From assembly GCF_018449775.1 (NCBI RefSeq), contig NZ_JAAVVB010000001.1, forward strand, positions 930,001 to 994,000: a stretch of DNA of 64,000 bases, read 5' to 3'. Both the position numbers and the translations under genes were made by a program. This document shows positions 60,183-64,000 of the stretch, in pieces (the stretch's first letter is position 1; the number at the start of each line of letters is the position of its first letter). Source of the DNA: Mucilaginibacter sp. dw_454 (GTDB lineage: Bacteria; Bacteroidota; Bacteroidia; Sphingobacteriales; Sphingobacteriaceae). The notes beneath the pieces are model-generated. The model was not told the origin of the DNA and made no database searches. It worked only from the letters and a program-made list of their open reading frames with translations.

Positions 60183-63100
60183 TTAGTTCTCGGGCAAACC
60201 GATGATGCAGGAGGCGACCCGGCTCCACATATTGACGATCAAAGGCGCATGATTTAGTATTTTTGCCAACATCTCATCGCTAAGTTCAATGGATTTATCG
60301 TTTTTAAGATCTAACAGGGATAAAACCTTTCTATCCCTCTTACCCTGTTTCCGTTTTTTTTCTGCCAGAATAGGCGTAAAAATATCCAGCCATTGCTGGG
60401 AAAAATGATAATAGTCGATATTATCCTCGGTATTGACAATTTTAGGATCGAACATTTCCAGGATATCCCGGATGAGTTTACGGCGCGGTATATTTTTAGC
60501 AGCCTGTTTCAGTTCCCGTTCTAAAATTACTTTGGCCACTTCAATGGCCCGTTTGCGTTTGCTGGGTAGAATATTGATCTCATTTCGCAACAACAGCTTG
60601 ATGTATCGGTCCAGTTCCGGCTGGACATCATCCGACCATTTCATTTCCCAATGTTTGGTGCCGTTGATATGGGAACGTAATTGTTGACAAACTTCGCCCA
60701 ATTCAATAGATATCTTTTGATTGTCATCCACAAAATACCAGCGTGGCGAAATGGCTTTTGTCCCTTTTACTGCCAGGAATATCCAGGGTTTTTCAGAACG
60801 CCCTATGCTGAGTTTGACTTTGACGCTGGCATCTACATCCTTCCAGGTCTCATACGTTTTAAGGTCGATCAGTGTATTTTTCCCTTCATACAATTCGTGT
60901 ACACTGGTAAACGCATCCTGTACACCGGCCCACAAATATTCTTGGTCTTTATTTTCCTTGATCGCTTTAATCATTTCGTCCGGCTTGATCACCTTTTCCA
61001 TATGCTTGTCCATGATCTCATCGGGGATGGTAAAGTTGGACCCGATCAGGCTTTCGGTGTCAAAAGAAGTCTTGATCCAGCGCTCATCGGAGCGCAAGGC
61101 GAATTCGATACTATCCAGCGGCCAGTAGACTTTGACCTTATCATGAGGGCTATCCAATCGGTCGATACGGCCGATGCGTTGTTCCGCAATACGAAGGACA
61201 CTGGGCATATCTAAGAACATCAGGGCGGAGGCCTGCTGCAGATTTACCCCTTCCGACATCGAATCGGAGCAAAGTGCCAGTACATTTTCGCTGGTGGAAC
61301 CCAAGTCGAATTTTTTCAAGATATTTTTTACGGTAGTTTTAGAGGAGGCTCCCGTCACCACATGATGGGTGATTACATGGTTGGAGTGATGCAGCTCAAT
61401 AAGTTTACTCAAAAAATCGAGTGTCAGCACCGTACTGTCGAAAGCCAGCACCAGCTTATGCTCTTTGAAAAGTTTTAATAATTCCCCAACCTTTTTTAAT
61501 TCACGGGCGGGACTCAAATTGATAGAAAGCTGGGCGATCCTTTCATAAATACCGATCTCTTCATCGCAGACCTGCTGATATGCCGCCAAATCGGTCAGCC
61601 ATGCCGGGCAAACGGGTTTAAGCTGGTTTTTAGGTAACTTTTCCCTTAGCTTGCGCAATATCCCGATCACATTGCCGGATTTATCTTTGGCCGATTTGAA
61701 ATCATATTCTGTCAGCGCGGCCTCCGTTCCTTTGACATGTTCCAGCAAGGCGGCTTTTGAAGAGCGCATTTTAGCCTGGATATTGTATTTCGACAGCGCT
61801 TTAGCTGCCCTTAAACGTACCTCAATATAATAAGCTTCGTCTTTAGTTTCCAGGTCATCGGGTTTGATGATGGCCTGCAAATAAATCAGTCCGTTCAACT
61901 TGCCGGCCAGTGTATTGACCTCGGCGGCAATACGCCGGTCTTGAACTGTTTCACCAGTCTTATAGATCTCAGGTGCATTTTCCGGGTAACGGCATTGTTT
62001 TCCTTCGCGGTTTACATATAAGTGGGGTTCTCGTTCGATCAGTTTATTGAGCTGAGATTTCGTTCGCCGGACGATGAACTTCTCGATGTATGTTTTGAGT
62101 GCGCCAAATTCGGGGGAATTGCTTTTAATATGCCGCTGTTTTTTTAAGGCTTTAAAATCCTCCAGTTCCTGATCACCCAGATTATCTACTCCAAGCAATT
62201 CAATCAGGCGCATGAGATCTTTGGGGCGCTTATTGATCGGCGTTGCCGTCGCCAGGATGATATTATCGGATGTATGTTCTGCCACACTCATACTGCGATA
62301 GGAATGCAGATTTAAAAAGTTATGCGCTTCGTCTACAACCAAAATATTGGCGTTACGGATCTCTTTTAAATGCGTACCATGACTGTCTCCTTTAGTATAA
62401 CTCAGAGCCCCCATGGAAATTTGACCACTTTGCGAAAATTCAATATCCACAAATTCCTTGTGCCAACTGTCTTTTACTAACGGTGGGCAAATGGTCACCG
62501 CGTAAGATTTATTCCGCCGCCCGGTTTCCCACAGCCAATGATAAAGCACTAATTGCAGGGTACTGATCATTTTGGTCTTACCTGAACCCGTCGGATCAGC
62601 GACCAGTATACAACCCTGTGTTTGCAAAATATACATCGCCTGGCCCAAACCCAGCCGCTGGGATGGCCATAATTTCAAGCTGTTAAGTTTATTATACAGT
62701 TCCGGGATGTCATTCAGCCAGGGCTTGTCCAATAATTCGGCGATGGCTCGCGCCAACGCCTCCTCCCAGGTCACCAGCTTCAGTAAATTCTTCAACAGTT
62801 CGATAATCGTCTCGTTATAAGACTTGGCTAGCAGATAAAAATTCTCTGCGATCTGTTTGACCTGTCCGTATTGTTGCTGTTCGACTGGCTTCAGCGGATC
62901 ATTCGCCAGTCTTATATTAGCTTCTCGCTGGATGGTTAGGCCGTTTCGGCTGAAGTTCGCCGAACCCAGTACAACATGCTGTTCACCTACATAAATCTTA
63001 GCATGCAATTTATCTGATAAACGAAAACAGATTTTATCTGCTTTGATCAATTCTATCACTTTAATCACTACGCCACCATTCAGCAAGGAATAATGCTGTC

Positions 63101-63458
63101 CGGCCCAATACTCCTTCACATCCTGATCTAACTCCGCACGCTTCCACAACTTCCGTTCCCGCAATTCCGGTTCAAAACCCAGTGCGATGCGCACCTCCCG
63201 CAACCGATCAAAACTAACCCGCCCACCAAACAATTCAATAATATGCGCCAAAGATGTAAACCCCGTCACCACCAAATATGATTCACTGGCCGCAATATCC
63301 GCCTCTACCACCGCCAGTACCGTGCGTTTAAAATTCCCCTCTTTTAAATTCAACGGAAACAAATACTGATCCGGCCACTCGACCAATGGCGGCGGCGGAT
63401 TATCGAAGTCCATCAGCTGCTGATTGACAATAGGAATTATGATCTTAGCGCGTGACAC
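60183..63458 (-). CDS. PLD-nuclease / SNF2-type helicase fusion protein
   Basis: A 1091-residue protein. Residues about 40-215 are a single phospholipase D-type nuclease domain with H152-A-K154 and GSANFSRNG (N168); one copy means it would need to dimerise. Then an SF2 helicase follows: ADPTGSGKT (287-295), VVDEAH (374-379), ILATATPIN (401-409), and late DSMSEGVNLQQASALMFLD and EQRIGRIDRLDSPHDKV, as in SNF2/RapA-like proteins. A 300-residue C-terminal part is unassigned. Such fusions recur in prokaryotic defence loci against foreign DNA. The start is a GTG at 63458; an ATG at 63413 is the alternative. It shares strand with the small broken gene downstream. Confidence 0.88.
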   Translation of the reverse strand: MSRAKIIIPIVNQQLMDFDNPPPPLVEWPDQYLFPLNLKEGNFKRTVLAVVEADIAASESYLVVTGFTSLAHIIELFGGRVSFDRLREVRIALGFEPELRERKLWKRAELDQDVKEYWAGQHYSLLNGGVVIKVIELIKADKICFRLSDKLHAKIYVGEQHVVLGSANFSRNGLTIQREANIRLANDPLKPVEQQQYGQVKQIAENFYLLAKSYNETIIELLKNLLKLVTWEEALARAIAELLDKPWLNDIPELYNKLNSLKLWPSQRLGLGQAMYILQTQGCILVADPTGSGKTKMISTLQLVLYHWLWETGRRNKSYAVTICPPLVKDSWHKEFVDIEFSQSGQISMGALSYTKGDSHGTHLKEIRNANILVVDEAHNFLNLHSYRSMSVAEHTSDNIILATATPINKRPKDLMRLIELLGVDNLGDQELEDFKALKKQRHIKSNSPEFGALKTYIEKFIVRRTKSQLNKLIEREPHLYVNREGKQCRYPENAPEIYKTGETVQDRRIAAEVNTLAGKLNGLIYLQAIIKPDDLETKDEAYYIEVRLRAAKALSKYNIQAKMRSSKAALLEHVKGTEAALTEYDFKSAKDKSGNVIGILRKLREKLPKNQLKPVCPAWLTDLAAYQQVCDEEIGIYERIAQLSINLSPARELKKVGELLKLFKEHKLVLAFDSTVLTLDFLSKLIELHHSNHVITHHVVTGASSKTTVKNILKKFDLGSTSENVLALCSDSMSEGVNLQQASALMFLDMPSVLRIAEQRIGRIDRLDSPHDKVKVYWPLDSIEFALRSDERWIKTSFDTESLIGSNFTIPDEIMDKHMEKVIKPDEMIKAIKENKDQEYLWAGVQDAFTSVHELYEGKNTLIDLKTYETWKDVDASVKVKLSIGRSEKPWIFLAVKGTKAISPRWYFVDDNQKISIELGEVCQQLRSHINGTKHWEMKWSDDVQPELDRYIKLLLRNEINILPSKRKRAIEVAKVILERELKQAAKNIPRRKLIRDILEMFDPKIVNTEDNIDYYHFSQQWLDIFTPILAEKKRKQGKRDRKVLSLLDLKNDKSIELSDEMLAKILNHAPLIVNMWSRVASCIIGLPEN

Positions 63459-63541
63459 ATTCAGGAATTAGGATGATATTGAAGGTAATGATAATTAACA
63501 ACTTATCGCTAACAACTTTCGCGTAACTTCTTGAGCTATGT

Positions 63542-64000
63542 CTATTTTATCACGGCATTGCCTTTATTAACGAATTTTAAATAGGCTTCACGTTTGTTTT
63601 TAAAATGGGCTACAACCGCGTTAGGAATAACCAAAATTTTAAACTCTCTTAATTGATTGCATGTCTCGGCGGTATAAACTTTTCCATCTGAGGCTCTATA
63701 TAAAGTATAGTGCTCCGGTCCAAAACTACTCCCATAATAATTATTTACAGATTCGGAAATTGCTTTATAGAGCGGCACCCGACTGTTCATATCAAAATCT
63801 GGGGCGATTGATTGAACAACTTTGCCGTCGTCTTGAACAACCTGCAGCTCGATCTTATTTTGCACTGATTGATTGGTTTTGTTGATGATGTCGGGAGAAA
63901 AAAAGTACATTAAACAAAAAACTGCCAACGCTCCGCCCGCACGAAGAAATTTTTGATATTTGAATTCTATGAAACCGGGAATTAACGAAGCGAAACCAGC
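63542..64000 (-). CDS. Membrane-anchored hypothetical protein, 5' end beyond window
   Basis: The minus-strand frame is open from the window edge at 64000 to a stop at 63542 (152 codons), so the internal TTG at 63928 is not needed as a start. The visible part begins with AGFASLIPGFIEFKYQKFLRAGG, leading to one membrane helix (ALAVFCLMYFFSP) and a 110-residue soluble domain. The PGFIEFKYxxxxRAGGALAVF pattern is a recurrent membrane-anchor segment in bacterial proteins, but the function is unknown to me. It ends 84 bases before the helicase start on the same strand and may belong to the same locus. Confidence 0.65.
   Translation of the reverse strand, partial: AGFASLIPGFIEFKYQKFLRAGGALAVFCLMYFFSPDIINKTNQSVQNKIELQVVQDDGKVVQSIAPDFDMNSRVPLYKAISESVNNYYGSSFGPEHYTLYRASDGKVYTAETCNQLREFKILVIPNAVVAHFKNKREAYLKFVNKGNAVIK

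Overview
The window is chromosomal DNA of a Bacteroidota bacterium, most likely a Sphingobacteriaceae member close to Mucilaginibacter or Pedobacter (inference from gene content). The signs are a complete moxR-bat operon, a type IX secretion (T9SS) cluster ending in a CHU_C-type sorting domain, a PorP/SprF protein, many secreted glycoside hydrolases (GH92, GH36-like, GH35), DUF1080 and cupredoxin proteins, scarcity of Shine-Dalgarno sequences, and typical phylum intergenic repeats. No rRNA, tRNA, CRISPR array or transposase gene was seen.

Layout. 1-2519: minus-strand ABC importer pieces and a NIPSNAP gene cut by the window edge. 2591-2740: an unusual array of short repeated words (element A). 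2745-4961: tandem secreted serine hydrolases. 5049-7030: methionine-type aminotransferase plus omega-amidase. 7253-17317: GH92 mannosidase, TfoX-N protein, class A PBP, a giant peptidase-MA/propeller/barrel protein, fasciclin protein, MsrB and a GIY-YIG protein. 17402-22188: LexA-like repressor with its own operator, two paralogous small secreted proteins, bioF-bioD-3-hydroxyacyl-CoA dehydrogenase, and a WXXGXW-type lipoprotein. 22351-27645: T9SS cargo, PorP and an OmpA/PD40/TPR protein in one operon. 27858-30393: a small unknown protein, a membrane protein, a histidine kinase and a response regulator. 30646-33492: an AT-rich pair consisting of a small ORF and a NACHT-like STAND ATPase. 33534-41490: carbohydrate genes, including a serine hydrolase fused to a propeller-like domain, a cupredoxin protein and a DUF1080 protein. 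41677-44018: Na+/H+ antiporter and GDSL esterase. 44037-44173: element B, an architectural twin of element A with a different word. 44384-52857: batE, D, C, B, A, a DUF4381-like gene, DUF58 and moxR. 53078-59649: SDR, AraC regulator, carboxylesterase and GH35 beta-galactosidase. 59761-64000: a direct-repeat block, a small gene broken by a 4-bp duplication, a PLD-SNF2 helicase typical of defence loci, and the end of a membrane-anchored protein that leaves the window.

The most unexpected signal is the pair of intergenic elements A and B. They lie 41 kb apart and share a core, spacings and a TGACTTTTA block, but the word repeated six or more times has changed as a set from TGGATCA to TGAAACA. 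The right-hand end (STAND-like signalling is further left, PLD-helicase here) is the best candidate for accessory or anti-phage functions.
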